From contig UCIT01000028.1 of assembly GCA_900472625.1 (NCBI GenBank), forward strand, positions 1-64,000: a stretch of DNA of 64,000 nucleotides, given 5' to 3'. Position numbers and translations under genes: made by a program. The stretch is from Hyphomicrobiales bacterium (GTDB lineage Bacteria; Pseudomonadota; Alphaproteobacteria; Rhizobiales; Rhizobiaceae). Numbering within the stretch: position 1 is the stretch's first letter; each line of letters starts with the position of its first letter. This document shows positions 34,745-46,010 of the stretch, one piece after another. The notes beneath the pieces are model-generated. The model searched no databases, had not been told where the DNA came from, and saw nothing but the letters and a program-made list of their open reading frames with translations.

Positions 34745-36097
34745 ATGATTGTAAAAACTGGAACTGTTCATATACCGAGCATGTTCTCGGGCAGCCGCCT
34801 CATGAAACTCTTTCTGTTTGCTGCTCTGTGTGTGCTCGGAGCCGAACTTATCGGAACAGTTGCAATTCCGCTTGGCGGCAAACTGCAGATAGTGTTGATG
34901 CCGCTTCTTTGGGCTCTGCTCATCGGGGCTATATGGGGAATAGCCGGTCCGAGATTGCCCGGACCGCTGCGGGTCGACAGCCACATGCAGGTCATGGCGT
35001 CTGCAGTTTTGCAGCCCGCTCTTTTGATTTTCATCGCCAAGCTCGGTCTGCTCGTGGGTGGTAACCTGCCCACGATACTTCAATCGGGTTGGGCACTGGT
35101 GTTTCAGGAGTTCGGGCACTTTTTCGGCACGATGATCTTTGGTCTGCCATTGGCTTTGGTGCTGGGGATCAAGAGAGAGGCGATCGGAGCGACCTTCTCA
35201 GTTGGCCGTGAGCCTAGCTTGGCTATCATCGGCGGAAAGTATGGGATGGATAGTCCGGAAGGGCACGGTGTACTCGCAGAGTACATTACGGGTACCGTTT
35301 TCGGTGCAGCGTTTATCGCGATCTTCGCAGGCCTAATCGCTAGCCTCGGCGTGTTCAATCCACTTGCTTTGGCGATGGGCGCGGGGGTCGGATCTGGTAG
35401 CATGATGGCCGCTGCATCCGGAGCAATTGCCGCTCAAGAAACGCCAGAGGTCGCAAAGCAGGTTGCAGCGTTTGCCGCGGCCGCCAATCTCGTGACAGTC
35501 ACGATTGGCACGTATTTTACGCTCTTTCTGTCACTCCCTTTCACGGTTTGGCTTTACGGCAAGCTTGAGCCATTGATTGGCCGGAAAAGTCACACCGCAA
35601 GCTTGCCCTCGGAGCACCAACCGACTGCGGAAACCACGGAAAATGTGCCCTCGCCTTCTGCGGTACATCTGGTTTCAATCTGGATCGTCTCCGGCCTGAT
35701 GGCTTTGTTTGGAAACTGGTATAACTATAAAACTCTGCCCAATGGCGAAGCTTTGGCTGGGCTGGCAATCATAATGGTGGTCGTAGCAGCCGGTTATGTC
35801 GTTTATCGCCTAGCGGCTAACGTGCTACCAGCCGTCCTTTTTGTCTCCTTGTTCGCAATGGCGCTAACTTTCCCAGGCGTTCCTTATGCAGACCTCGTGA
35901 CATCGCTAACAGGCAAGATCAATTTCCTTTCGCTTGCCACGCCCGTAATTACCTATGCTGGACTCTCCATTGCAAAAGATGTTCCGGTTTTCCGGAGACT
36001 TGGTTGGCGGATTATCGTGGTTTCTCTCGTTGCGAATGCCGGAACATTCATGGGTGCCACGCTCATCGCACAGTTTTTTGTCCACCCGCATATGTGA
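34745..36097 (+). CDS. DUF3100 family integral membrane protein (putative transporter)
   Basis: A 450-residue protein with about eleven hydrophobic segments. SRLMKLFLFAALCVLGAELI near the start and the glycine-rich GAGVGSGSMMAAASGAIAAQE are features of DUF3100, a family of presumed transporters. A hydrophilic linker (about 278-305, rich in Ser, Thr and Glu) separates the two halves. The ATG at 34745 follows GAGGGAACGACG. In my recollection DUF3100 genes often accompany amidohydrolases, which fits the M20 gene at 48.2 kb, though that is 12 kb away. Confidence 0.8.
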   Translation: MIVKTGTVHIPSMFSGSRLMKLFLFAALCVLGAELIGTVAIPLGGKLQIVLMPLLWALLIGAIWGIAGPRLPGPLRVDSHMQVMASAVLQPALLIFIAKLGLLVGGNLPTILQSGWALVFQEFGHFFGTMIFGLPLALVLGIKREAIGATFSVGREPSLAIIGGKYGMDSPEGHGVLAEYITGTVFGAAFIAIFAGLIASLGVFNPLALAMGAGVGSGSMMAAASGAIAAQETPEVAKQVAAFAAAANLVTVTIGTYFTLFLSLPFTVWLYGKLEPLIGRKSHTASLPSEHQPTAETTENVPSPSAVHLVSIWIVSGLMALFGNWYNYKTLPNGEALAGLAIIMVVVAAGYVVYRLAANVLPAVLFVSLFAMALTFPGVPYADLVTSLTGKINFLSLATPVITYAGLSIAKDVPVFRRLGWRIIVVSLVANAGTFMGATLIAQFFVHPHM

Positions 36098-36173
36098 CGA
36101 CTTGCTTGACCCGTCTGTGTCCTGGTCCATGTGATCTCGTCATCCGATGGCCGTAAAAAGTGCGTAAGCCATT

Positions 36174-36208
36174 GGACGAGGCCAGGGTCATTACAACTGG
36201 CCTCGTCC
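36174..36208. terminator. Bidirectional terminator-like hairpin between convergent genes
   Basis: GGACGAGGCCAG (36174-36185) and CTGGCCTCGTCC (36197-36208) form a perfect 12-bp stem with an 11-nt loop. It lies midway between the ends of the DUF3100 gene and the convergent regulator gene. No long T-tract follows on either side. Confidence 0.6.
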
Positions 36209-36226
36209 CCTCGCAGCTAAAAATAA

Positions 36227-37645
36227 CTACCTCCTCAAATGATACGGCAAGATTGAGCGCTGGTCGTGATCGAACGACAGTCGACCATTTATAGGTGGGA
36301 TGGCACGGGCTCCACATTCCGTTCGCTCACAAACGCGGCACGAGATGCCAATTGCGTCGAAGGCCGCCCGATTACCCAATTCCATATTGTCAGCGTAGAC
36401 AAAGTTGTGAGCATGAGAGATTTCGCATCCTAGAGCCAGAGCATAGTGCTGACGAGGTTGGTGAAAGCCCCGACCACCCTTTACGATCTGGGTCGACAGA
36501 CAGAGATACCCCACTCCATCCGGCGTCTCTGCCAGCTGCCGAATAATGCGACCTGGTGCTTCGAAGGCCTGATGCACATTCCACAGCGGACAAGCGGCTC
36601 CGAAACGTGCGAACTGCAACTTAGCTACTGAATGCCGCTTACTGATGTTGCCCGCGCGGTCAATACGAGCGAAGAATACAGGCGTGCCCTTCTCACCTGG
36701 ACGCTGCAGTGTCGAGAGCCTATGGCAAATTTGCTCCAAGCTGGCCCCGAAGCGTGCAGTGAGCAGCTCCAGATCGTGCCGAACCTCCTGCACTGTTTGC
36801 CTGAAAGTTGAGTAGGGCAACAGAAGTGCGCCTGCAAAATAGTTGAAGAGCCCAATTCGGCAGATTTCGCGGGCTTCTTCAGTTTTGAAGGAAGCTTCTT
36901 TCAAAATAGCGTCCGCTTCACCCGCCGCTTCAAACTGAGCAATCTGGATAGCGAGCTGAAAATCGCGCGTTGAGGTCGCGAGGAAAGGGTTCAGCGCCAA
37001 CGTTCGGCTCGTCGAATCGAAGCGACGAACCACATTGTCATCTCGACCAGTGCGCGTAACCTGGACGCCGTGCTTTCGTTTCAAATATCTGCATAAAACG
37101 GTGTAGTTCTCAGTCTCTCCGATCCCGACTTCTCGAGCAAGCCTCTCAGCCTTGAGATCGAGAACGTGAATGTAATTGTCCATGAAGTGGAAGAAGTCTC
37201 GGACCTCTTCATAAGGCGTCTCCTCGGTCAGCCCTGTCCCGCGACCAATGGAATGATCGATGCTGGCGAGCTGTTCAGAAGTGTGCCGAAAGGCACGATG
37301 CGCCGCAATGAGCGCATGTGCTATTGTCGGCGCATTTTGAACCACCAGCTTCAGATCCTGTTTGGATGGGCTACTAGATGCGAAAATCGGATCCTTAAGC
37401 GCTTCTGAAATTGCCGACATCAGACGTTCGCTCTCACCGGCACCAAAGCCCGATAGGTCGATCTTGAAGTTCTCCGCCAAAGACAACAAGACCGTTGCCG
37501 AAACCGGTCGCTGATTGTTCTCGATCTGATTCAGATAGCTCACCGATATGCCGATGCGCTCTGCGAATTGAGATTGGCTGGCGGCGCCAGCAACGCGTAG
37601 CTCTCGGACCTTGCGGCCAATGTAAAGTTTTCCAGCCATCTTCAT
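36227..37645 (-). CDS. Short-chain acyl-CoA regulator (ScfR family, PccR-like)
   Basis: A 470-472-residue regulator. A Xre-type helix-turn-helix (about 8-64: SQSQFAERIGISVSYLNQIE) is followed by a long ImmA/IrrE-like region and a C-terminal domain with GCEISHAHNFVYAD and the cysteine motif CRVCERTECGARAIPP. This is the ScfR family; PccR of Rhodobacter sphaeroides activates propionyl-CoA carboxylase genes in response to short-chain acyl-CoA. The gene is divergent from pccB, the expected arrangement. ATGs at 37645 and 37639 are both possible; the 729-codon frame reaching 38416 is antisense to pccB and not real. Confidence 0.9.
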   Translation of the reverse strand: MKMAGKLYIGRKVRELRVAGAASQSQFAERIGISVSYLNQIENNQRPVSATVLLSLAENFKIDLSGFGAGESERLMSAISEALKDPIFASSSPSKQDLKLVVQNAPTIAHALIAAHRAFRHTSEQLASIDHSIGRGTGLTEETPYEEVRDFFHFMDNYIHVLDLKAERLAREVGIGETENYTVLCRYLKRKHGVQVTRTGRDDNVVRRFDSTSRTLALNPFLATSTRDFQLAIQIAQFEAAGEADAILKEASFKTEEAREICRIGLFNYFAGALLLPYSTFRQTVQEVRHDLELLTARFGASLEQICHRLSTLQRPGEKGTPVFFARIDRAGNISKRHSVAKLQFARFGAACPLWNVHQAFEAPGRIIRQLAETPDGVGYLCLSTQIVKGGRGFHQPRQHYALALGCEISHAHNFVYADNMELGNRAAFDAIGISCRVCERTECGARAIPPINGRLSFDHDQRSILPYHLRR

Positions 37646-37655
37646 CTTTCGCAGA

Positions 37656-37692
37656 TTTGCAAAATTCATTTCACATATTTTGCATTTGCGCA
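37656..37692. promoter_or_regulatory. Candidate PccR/ScfR operator cluster
   Basis: TTTGCAAA (37656-37663), TTTGCATT (37679-37686) and TTTGCGCA (37685-37692) lie between the divergent regulator and pccB. As I recall, the published PccR site is TTTGCAAA-N4-TTTGCAAA; the first octamer is exact and the rest degenerate. The regulator assignment is by homology and position. Confidence 0.6.
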
Positions 37693-37765
37693 ATCTTACC
37701 TTTTTCAAATTTCCCAGGATCCATCGCTGAGCTATTCGGTGACAAATTTTTTTCAGGGAGCATTC

Positions 37766-39298
37766 GTGCGCGAAATTCTTAGCCAACTCGAATCCCGCCG
37801 CAATGCCGCCCGCCTTGGTGGCGGCGAGGCCCGGATCGCCACCCAGCATTCTAAGGGCAAGCTCACCGCCCGCGAACGCCTCGACGTGCTGCTCGACGAA
37901 GGCTCGTTTGAGGAGTACGACATGTACGTCACCCACCGCGCTACCGATTTCGGCATGGCCGAGAGCAAGGTGCCGGGCGATGGCGTGGTGACGGGCTGGG
38001 GCACGATCAACGGCCGTCTGGCCTATGTCTTCTCCCAGGATTTCACCGTGCTCGGCGGCTCGCTGTCGGAGACGCATGCCCAGAAAATCTGCAAGATCAT
38101 GGACATGGCCGCCCGCAACGGCGCGCCCGTGATCGGGCTCAACGATTCCGGCGGCGCCCGCATCCAGGAAGGCGTGGCTTCGCTCGCCGGCTATGCCGAA
38201 GTGTTCCGCCGCAATGCCGAAGTCTCGGGCGTCATCCCGCAGATCTCGGTCATCATGGGCCCCTGCGCCGGCGGCGCGGTCTATTCGCCCGCCATGACCG
38301 ACTTCATCTTCATGGTGCGCGACAGCTCCTACATGTTCGTGACCGGCCCGGATGTAGTCAAGACCGTCACCAACGAGATCGTCACGGCTGAGGATCTCGG
38401 CGGAGCCAGGACCCATACGACCAAATCATCCGTCGCCGACGGCGCCTTCGACAACGATATCGAAGCGCTGCTGAGGATCCGCGACCTGTTCAATTTCCTG
38501 CCGCTCAACAACAGAGACAAGCCGCCGGTCCGGCCGTTCCACGACGATCCGGCCCGGCTGGAACAACGGCTCGATTCGCTGATCCCGGACAGCGCCAACA
38601 AGCCCTATGACATGCAGGAACTGATCCTCGCCATTGCCGATGAGGGAGATTTCTACGAAATCGCCGAAGGGTTTGCCCGCAATATCCTCACCGGCTTCGT
38701 GCGCATCGAGGGCCAGACGGTGGGCGTGGTCGCCAACCAGCCCATGGTGCTGGCCGGTTGCCTCGACATCGACTCCTCGCGCAAGGCAGCCAAATTCGTC
38801 CGCTTCTGCGATGCCTTCAACATCCCGATCCTGACGCTGGTCGATGTTCCCGGCTTCCTGCCAGGCACGGCCCAAGAATATAACGGCATCATCAAGCACG
38901 GCGCCAAGCTGCTTTTCGCCTATAGCCAGGCGACGGTGCCGATGGTGACGCTGATCACCCGCAAGGCCTATGGCGGCGCCTATGACGTCATGGCGTCGAA
39001 ACATATCGGCGCCGATGTCAATTATGCCTGGCCGACGGCGGAAATCGCCGTGATGGGCGCCAAGGGCGCGACCGAGATCCTCTACCGTTCCGATCTCAAG
39101 GACGCCGAAAAGATCGCGGCGCGGACGAAGGAATATGAGGACCGCTTCGCCAATCCCTTCGTCGCCGCCGAGCGCGGCTTCATCGACGAGGTGATCATGC
39201 CGCATTCGTCGCGCAAGCGGATCGCGCGGGCCTTTGCGATGTTGCGGAGCAAGAAGCGGGACAGCTTCTGGCGCAAGCATGACACGATGCCGTTGTAA
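37766..39298 (+). CDS. pccB: Propionyl-CoA carboxylase, carboxyltransferase (beta) subunit
   Basis: A 510-residue carboxyltransferase. It moves the carboxyl group from biotin on PccA to propionyl-CoA, giving (S)-methylmalonyl-CoA. The crotonase-like halves are complete: GKLTARERLDVLLDEGSFEE, SQDFTVLGGSLSE, the oxyanion-hole glycines in GPCAGGAVYSPA, and in the second half VDVPGFLPGTAQEYNG and KAYGGAYDVM. The GTG start at 37766 follows AGGGAG at the correct distance and gives the family-typical REILSQLE beginning. The promoter is shared with the divergent PccR-like regulator. Confidence 0.93.
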   Translation: MREILSQLESRRNAARLGGGEARIATQHSKGKLTARERLDVLLDEGSFEEYDMYVTHRATDFGMAESKVPGDGVVTGWGTINGRLAYVFSQDFTVLGGSLSETHAQKICKIMDMAARNGAPVIGLNDSGGARIQEGVASLAGYAEVFRRNAEVSGVIPQISVIMGPCAGGAVYSPAMTDFIFMVRDSSYMFVTGPDVVKTVTNEIVTAEDLGGARTHTTKSSVADGAFDNDIEALLRIRDLFNFLPLNNRDKPPVRPFHDDPARLEQRLDSLIPDSANKPYDMQELILAIADEGDFYEIAEGFARNILTGFVRIEGQTVGVVANQPMVLAGCLDIDSSRKAAKFVRFCDAFNIPILTLVDVPGFLPGTAQEYNGIIKHGAKLLFAYSQATVPMVTLITRKAYGGAYDVMASKHIGADVNYAWPTAEIAVMGAKGATEILYRSDLKDAEKIAARTKEYEDRFANPFVAAERGFIDEVIMPHSSRKRIARAFAMLRSKKRDSFWRKHDTMPL

Positions 39299-39317
39299 TC
39301 GGGTGGGTGAGAAGACG

Positions 39318-41320
<2,003 letters not shown>

Positions 41321-41321
<1 letters not shown>

Positions 41322-43396
41322 TGGCTAATCAAATCCCCAAAACCGATTGGCAGAAACTCGCTGAACGCGAGATCAAAGCATCCCCCGAAACGCTGACGTG
41401 GCAGACACCCGAGGGCATCGCGGTCAAGCCGTTGTATACGGAAGAGGATACCGCCAATCTCGCCCATATCGGCACCCTCCCCGGCCTGTCGCCCTTCACC
41501 CGCGGGCCGCGCGCCACAATGTATGCCGGACGTCCCTGGACCATCCGCCAATATGCCGGCTTCTCGACGGCCGAAGAATCCAACACCTTCTACCGCAAGG
41601 CGCTCGCTGCCGGCCAGAAGGGCCTCTCCGTCGCCTTCGACCTCGCCACCCATCGCGGCTATGATTCCGACCACGCCCGCGTCACCGGCGATGTCGGCAA
41701 GGCCGGCGTGGCGATCGATTCCGTCGAGGACATGAAGATCCTGTTCGACCGGATTCCGCTTGCCGAAATGTCGGTGTCGATGACCATGAACGGCGCCGTC
41801 ATCCCCATCCTCGCCAATTTCATCGTTACTGGGGAGGAACAGGGCGTCTCCCGCGCCGAGCTGTCGGGCACGATCCAGAACGACATCCTCAAGGAATTCA
41901 TGGTCCGCAACACCTATATCTACCCGCCCGAGCCATCGATGCGGATCATCGCCGACATCATCGAATACACGGCGAAGGAAATGCCGAAGTTCAATTCGAT
42001 CTCGATCTCCGGCTATCACATGCAGGAGGCGGGCGCGACGCTGGTACAGGAACTGGCGTTCACGCTGGCCGATGGCCGCGAATATGTGCGGGCGGCGATC
42101 GCCAAGAGTCTCGATGTCGATGAATTCGCCGGGCGGCTGTCTTTCTTCTTCGCCATCGGCATGAATTTCTTCATGGAAGCGGCAAAACTGCGCGCCGCTC
42201 GCCTGCTGTGGTCGCGCATCATGGAAGAGTTCCAGCCGAAGAAAGCCGCGTCCTCGATGCTGCGCACCCACTGCCAGACCTCGGGCGTGTCGCTGCAGGA
42301 GCAGGATCCCTATAACAACATCGTCCGCACAGCCTATGAGGCGTTGTCGGCGGCGCTCGGCGGCACCCAGTCGCTGCACACCAATTCCTTCGATGAGGCC
42401 ATCGCGCTGCCGACGGAATTTTCCGCCCGCATCGCCCGCAACACCCAGCTCATTCTCCAGCACGAGACCGGCGTCACCAAGGTCGTCGATCCGCTCGCCG
42501 GCTCCTATTATGTCGAGAGCCTGACATCGGAACTGGCTGAAAAGGCCTGGGCGCTGATCGAGGAGGCTGCCACCCGCCGCCAGGCCGCAGTCGACCGTGG
42601 CGAGGAGGTCATCGTCGGCGTCAACAAATATCGCCTGCCCGAGGAAGCTGTCATCGAAACGCTGGAGATCGACAACCGCGCCGTTCGCGACGGCCAGGTC
42701 AAGCGGCTGGAAAAGGTGCGCGCGCTGCGCGATCCCGTCATCTGGCAGGACTGGATCGACCGGATCAAACATGCAGCCCGCACTGGCAAGGGCAATCTGC
42801 TCGAGGCCGCCGTCGAGGCTGCCCGCGCTCGCGCCACGGTGGGCGAGATTTCGGATGCGATGCGCGAAGCCTTCGGCGATCATTCGGCCATTCCCGAAGT
42901 CGTCACCCAAATCTATGGCCCGGCCAGCGGCAACGATCCCGAATACCAGACGCTTGTAAGCCGGCTAAGAACCCAGATCGACCGGATGGGCAAGAAGCCG
43001 AAGATCTTGGTCGCCAAGCTCGGGCAGGACGGACACGACCGCGGTGCCAAGGTCATCGCCTCGGCCTTTTCCGATATTGGCTTCGAGGCGATTGCCGGCC
43101 CGCTGTTCCAAACGCCGGACGAAGCCGCCGACCTCGCCATTGAAAGACAGGTCGACGTCGTCGGCGTCTCATCGCTCGCCGCCGGCCACAAGACGCTGCT
43201 GCCGGAACTGGTGGAGGAACTGAAGGCCAAGGGCGCAGGCCACATCATCGTTGTCTGCGGCGGCGTCATCCCGCGCAAGGACTACCAGTTCCTGCTCGAT
43301 CACGGCGTCAGCGCCGTCTTCGGCCCCGGCACCAATGTCGTGGATGCGGCCCGCGCCGTGCTCGATCTGACCGAAGGCCGGCTGCGCAACGAATAG
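41321..43396 (+). CDS. scpA: Methylmalonyl-CoA mutase with a 22-residue internal deletion
   Basis: A 691-residue adenosylcobalamin enzyme that converts (R)-methylmalonyl-CoA to succinyl-CoA. The catalytic barrel (about 1-540) has RGPRATMYAGRPWTIRQYAG and TQSLHTNSFDEAIALPTE; the B12 domain has GQDGHDRGAKVI with the cobalt-binding His and the GGVIPRKDY loop. At about residue 404 the sequence goes directly from KAWALIEE to AATRRQA; relatives have about 22 more residues there (EEMGGM..AV....PKLRIEE), which would bring it to the usual 712-714. The flanks share ATCGAGGAG, so a 66-bp deletion between direct repeats is the simplest cause. Activity is doubtful. Confidence 0.92.
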
Positions 43397-43404
43397 GAAC
43401 AACC

Positions 43405-43851
43405 ATGCTCGGACGCATCAATCACATCGCGCTTGCGGTGCCCAATCTGGATGTTGCCCTCGCCCGCTACCGCGACAGCCTCGGCGCGACGGTCTCTGCG
43501 CCGCAGGCCTTGCCGGAGCAGGGCGTAACGGTCGTCTTCGTCGTCTTCGACAATACCAAGGTGGAACTGCTTGAACCGCTCGGCGACAATTCGCCGATTG
43601 CGAGCTTCCTGGCGAAGAACCCCGATGGGGGCATGCACCATATTTGTTACGAGGTTCCCGACATCCTGGCCGCCCGCGACCAACTCGTCGCCGCCGGAGC
43701 ACGCGTGTTGGGCAATGGCGAGCCGAAGATTGGCGCGCATGGCAATCCGTTTTTTCCTGCACCCGAAAGATTTCTTCGGGGCGCTAACCGAGTTAGAGGA
43801 GGTGCAGATTATGGACTTTCAACGTTCGGAAGAAGAAAACGCTGTTTTTGA
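43405..43851 (+). CDS. mce: Methylmalonyl-CoA epimerase, frameshifted near the C-terminus
   Basis: The first about 114 residues are a VOC-fold epimerase (LGRINHIALAVPNLDVALARY, KVELLEPLGDNSPIA, GGMHHICYEVPDI), supplying His and Glu metal ligands. It interconverts the methylmalonyl-CoA epimers between carboxylase and mutase. After GAHGNP a run of six T shifts the frame: the neighbouring frame gives FLHPKDFFGALTELEEV, the normal family end. The final ligand region and tail are therefore lost in the current frame. In the restored frame no stop occurs before the next gene, so the two would be fused. Confidence 0.85.
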   Translation: MLGRINHIALAVPNLDVALARYRDSLGATVSAPQALPEQGVTVVFVVFDNTKVELLEPLGDNSPIASFLAKNPDGGMHHICYEVPDILAARDQLVAAGARVLGNGEPKIGAHGNPFFPAPERFLRGANRVRGGADYGLSTFGRRKRCF

Positions 43852-44950
43852 TATGGCCTATTCATTCGGCCGGGAAAAAATCGCGCCTTTCGCTAGCGAA
43901 TGGGAGACAGCGGGAACTATTCCGCGAGAGTTGCTTGCCGAAGTAGGCGCGCTCGGCCTTGGCGGAATATATGTCTCTGAGCAATATGGCGGGTCCGGCC
44001 TGCAGCGGCTCCATGCCGCGCTGGTCTTCGAGGCGCTCTCGATGGCATGCCCCTCGGTGGCTGCCTTCGTGTCGATCCACAACATGTGCGCTTGGATGAT
44101 CGATTGTTACGGTTCGGAAGACCTCAAGGCCCGTCTTTTGCCGGATATGTGCGCCATGACTACAGTCGCTTCGTACTGCCTAACGGAGCCGGGCTGCGGA
44201 TCCGACGCCGCAGCGCTGCGAACACGAGCCGTTAGATCAGGCGAGGGCTACGTGCTCACGGGCAATAAGGCTTTCATCTCCGGCGGCGATTATTCCGATC
44301 TCTATATTGTGATGTGCCGGACTGGAGAGGACGGGCCGAAGGGTATATCCGCAATCGTCGTACCAAGTCCGATCGAAGGCCTTTCATTTGGCGCGCCGGA
44401 AAAAAAGATGGGCTGGAAGGCGCAGCCGACAGCCCAGGTGCAGCTCGATGATTGCACTGTGCCGCCTGAAAACCTTATCGGTATTGAGGGAAAGGGTTTC
44501 AGATATGCCATGGCAGGGCTCGACGGCGGACGCCTCAACATCGCGGCCTGCGCGCTGGGAGGTGCGCAGGCCGCCCTCGACAAGTCGGTCGCCTACATGA
44601 AGGAGCGCAAGGCCTTTGGGGCGACGCTTGCTGACTTGCAGGCGCTGCAGTTCAAGGTCGCGGATATGGAAACCGCGCTGCAGGCAGCCCGCATTTTTTT
44701 GCACCAAGCTGCGTGGAAGCTCGACAATAAGACGCCAGACGCCAGCAAGTATTGCGCGATGGCCAAACGTTTCGTCACGGACGCCGCCTTCGACGTCGCT
44801 AACAGCGCGTTGCAACTGCATGGTGGCTACGGCTACCTGGCCGACTATGGGATCGAGAAGATCGTGCGCGACCTGCGCGTCCATCAAATTCTCGAAGGCA
44901 CCAACGAAATCATGCGCGTGATCGTCGCGCGCCAAATATTTGCGGATTGA
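43811..44950 (+). CDS. Acyl-CoA dehydrogenase, probably isobutyryl-CoA dehydrogenase
   Basis: A 379-residue FAD enzyme. YCLTEPGCGSDAAALRT (flavin contact), GLDGGRLNIAACALGGAQAAL and, at the end, LQLHGGYGYLADYGIEKI with EGTNEIM, which carries the catalytic base Glu, are all intact. GAGGAGG lies 9 nt before the ATG at 43811. The next three genes belong to valine catabolism, so isobutyryl-CoA to methacrylyl-CoA is the likely reaction; short branched-chain relatives cannot be excluded. Confidence 0.85.
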   Translation: MDFQRSEEENAVFDMAYSFGREKIAPFASEWETAGTIPRELLAEVGALGLGGIYVSEQYGGSGLQRLHAALVFEALSMACPSVAAFVSIHNMCAWMIDCYGSEDLKARLLPDMCAMTTVASYCLTEPGCGSDAAALRTRAVRSGEGYVLTGNKAFISGGDYSDLYIVMCRTGEDGPKGISAIVVPSPIEGLSFGAPEKKMGWKAQPTAQVQLDDCTVPPENLIGIEGKGFRYAMAGLDGGRLNIAACALGGAQAALDKSVAYMKERKAFGATLADLQALQFKVADMETALQAARIFLHQAAWKLDNKTPDASKYCAMAKRFVTDAAFDVANSALQLHGGYGYLADYGIEKIVRDLRVHQILEGTNEIMRVIVARQIFAD

Positions 44951-44957
44951 GGGCGGA

Positions 44958-46010
44958 ATGGAAACCAGAACAGATGCCCGTGTCCGCGTCGAAGGACGGG
45001 TCGGGCGTATCACGCTGACGAGGCCGCAGGCGTTGAACGCGGTCAATCAAACCATCGTCAACACGATGACAGCGGCTCTGCTGGACTGGGCCGACGACGA
45101 TGCCATTGGCTTGGTCCTCGTGGACGCCGAGGGCGAAAAGGCTTTCAGCGCTGGCGGCGACCTTGCCTATATATATCAGCACGCCAAAGCCGGAGACACC
45201 AGGACACCAAATCGTTTTTGGCGCGACGAATACCGGCTCAATGCTCTGATATCGCGCTATCCCAAGCCGTATGTCGCGATGATGGACGGTATCGTGATGG
45301 GGGGCGGCGTTGGGATTTCGGCGCATGGGACGCACCGTATCGTCACGGACGGATCGATGGTCGCAATGCCTGAATGCTCCGTCGGGCTCGTCACAGATGT
45401 CGGCGGCTCATGGTTGCTGGCGAGAGCGCCGGGCCAGATCGGCGCCTACCTCGGCCTGACTGGCTACCGCATGACCGGCGAAGATGCGATCCATGCCGGC
45501 TTTGCTGACGTCTATGTCCACCGTGCGCGGCTCGACAGTCTCAAGACGGCGCTTGTGTCCACCGGCGATGTGTCGGCCGTTGACCATTTTCGCGCGCCTC
45601 CGCCGCCTTCGTCGCTCGCCGCCCGCCAGCAGATTATCGATGCGACGTTTTCCGCATCTACTCTGTCGGAAATTATAGACCGGCTGAGGGCAGACGCGTC
45701 GAAGTTCGCAAATGGCTCGATCGATGCCATTTCCAAAGGGTCGCCCCTTTCCGCGCTGATGATACTTTCCACGATCCGGAACGCCACGTCGATTGAGATC
45801 GCATTACGCAACGAATACCGCTTTGTCAGCCGGGTCCTAGAGCATGGTGATTTTCTCGAAGGCATCCGCGCCATCGTCATCGACAAGGATCGCAAGCCTG
45901 TCTGGCGGCACAAGGATATCGCCTCGGTTCCGGCAGAACTGGTGGCAACGATGCGGCGCGAGGCCGAAGGCGGTGATCTTGATCTGATGACATGGGAGAA
46001 TGCGAGATGA
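44958..46010 (+). CDS. 3-hydroxyisobutyryl-CoA hydrolase (enoyl-CoA hydratase/isomerase family)
   Basis: A 350-residue crotonase-fold protein; the length and C-terminal extension separate it from ordinary hydratases of about 260 residues. FSAGGDLAYIYQ and MDGIVMGGGVGISAHGTHR form the oxyanion hole, and MPECSVGLVTDVGGSWLLAR holds the catalytic Glu and Asp of hydrolases. It releases 3-hydroxyisobutyrate from its CoA thioester, removing toxic methacrylyl-CoA. The ATG at 44958 follows GAGGGCGG. The stop overlaps the next start (ATGA). Confidence 0.88.
   Translation: METRTDARVRVEGRVGRITLTRPQALNAVNQTIVNTMTAALLDWADDDAIGLVLVDAEGEKAFSAGGDLAYIYQHAKAGDTRTPNRFWRDEYRLNALISRYPKPYVAMMDGIVMGGGVGISAHGTHRIVTDGSMVAMPECSVGLVTDVGGSWLLARAPGQIGAYLGLTGYRMTGEDAIHAGFADVYVHRARLDSLKTALVSTGDVSAVDHFRAPPPPSSLAARQQIIDATFSASTLSEIIDRLRADASKFANGSIDAISKGSPLSALMILSTIRNATSIEIALRNEYRFVSRVLEHGDFLEGIRAIVIDKDRKPVWRHKDIASVPAELVATMRREAEGGDLDLMTWENAR

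Noticed and set aside
37646..38416. Upstream part of a 729-codon minus-strand open frame continuous with the ScfR-family regulator
   Set aside because: It is antisense to pccB, and its composition (His, Asp and Gly repeats) is a shadow of pccB codons. The regulator's helix-turn-helix begins at the ATG at 37639-37645.
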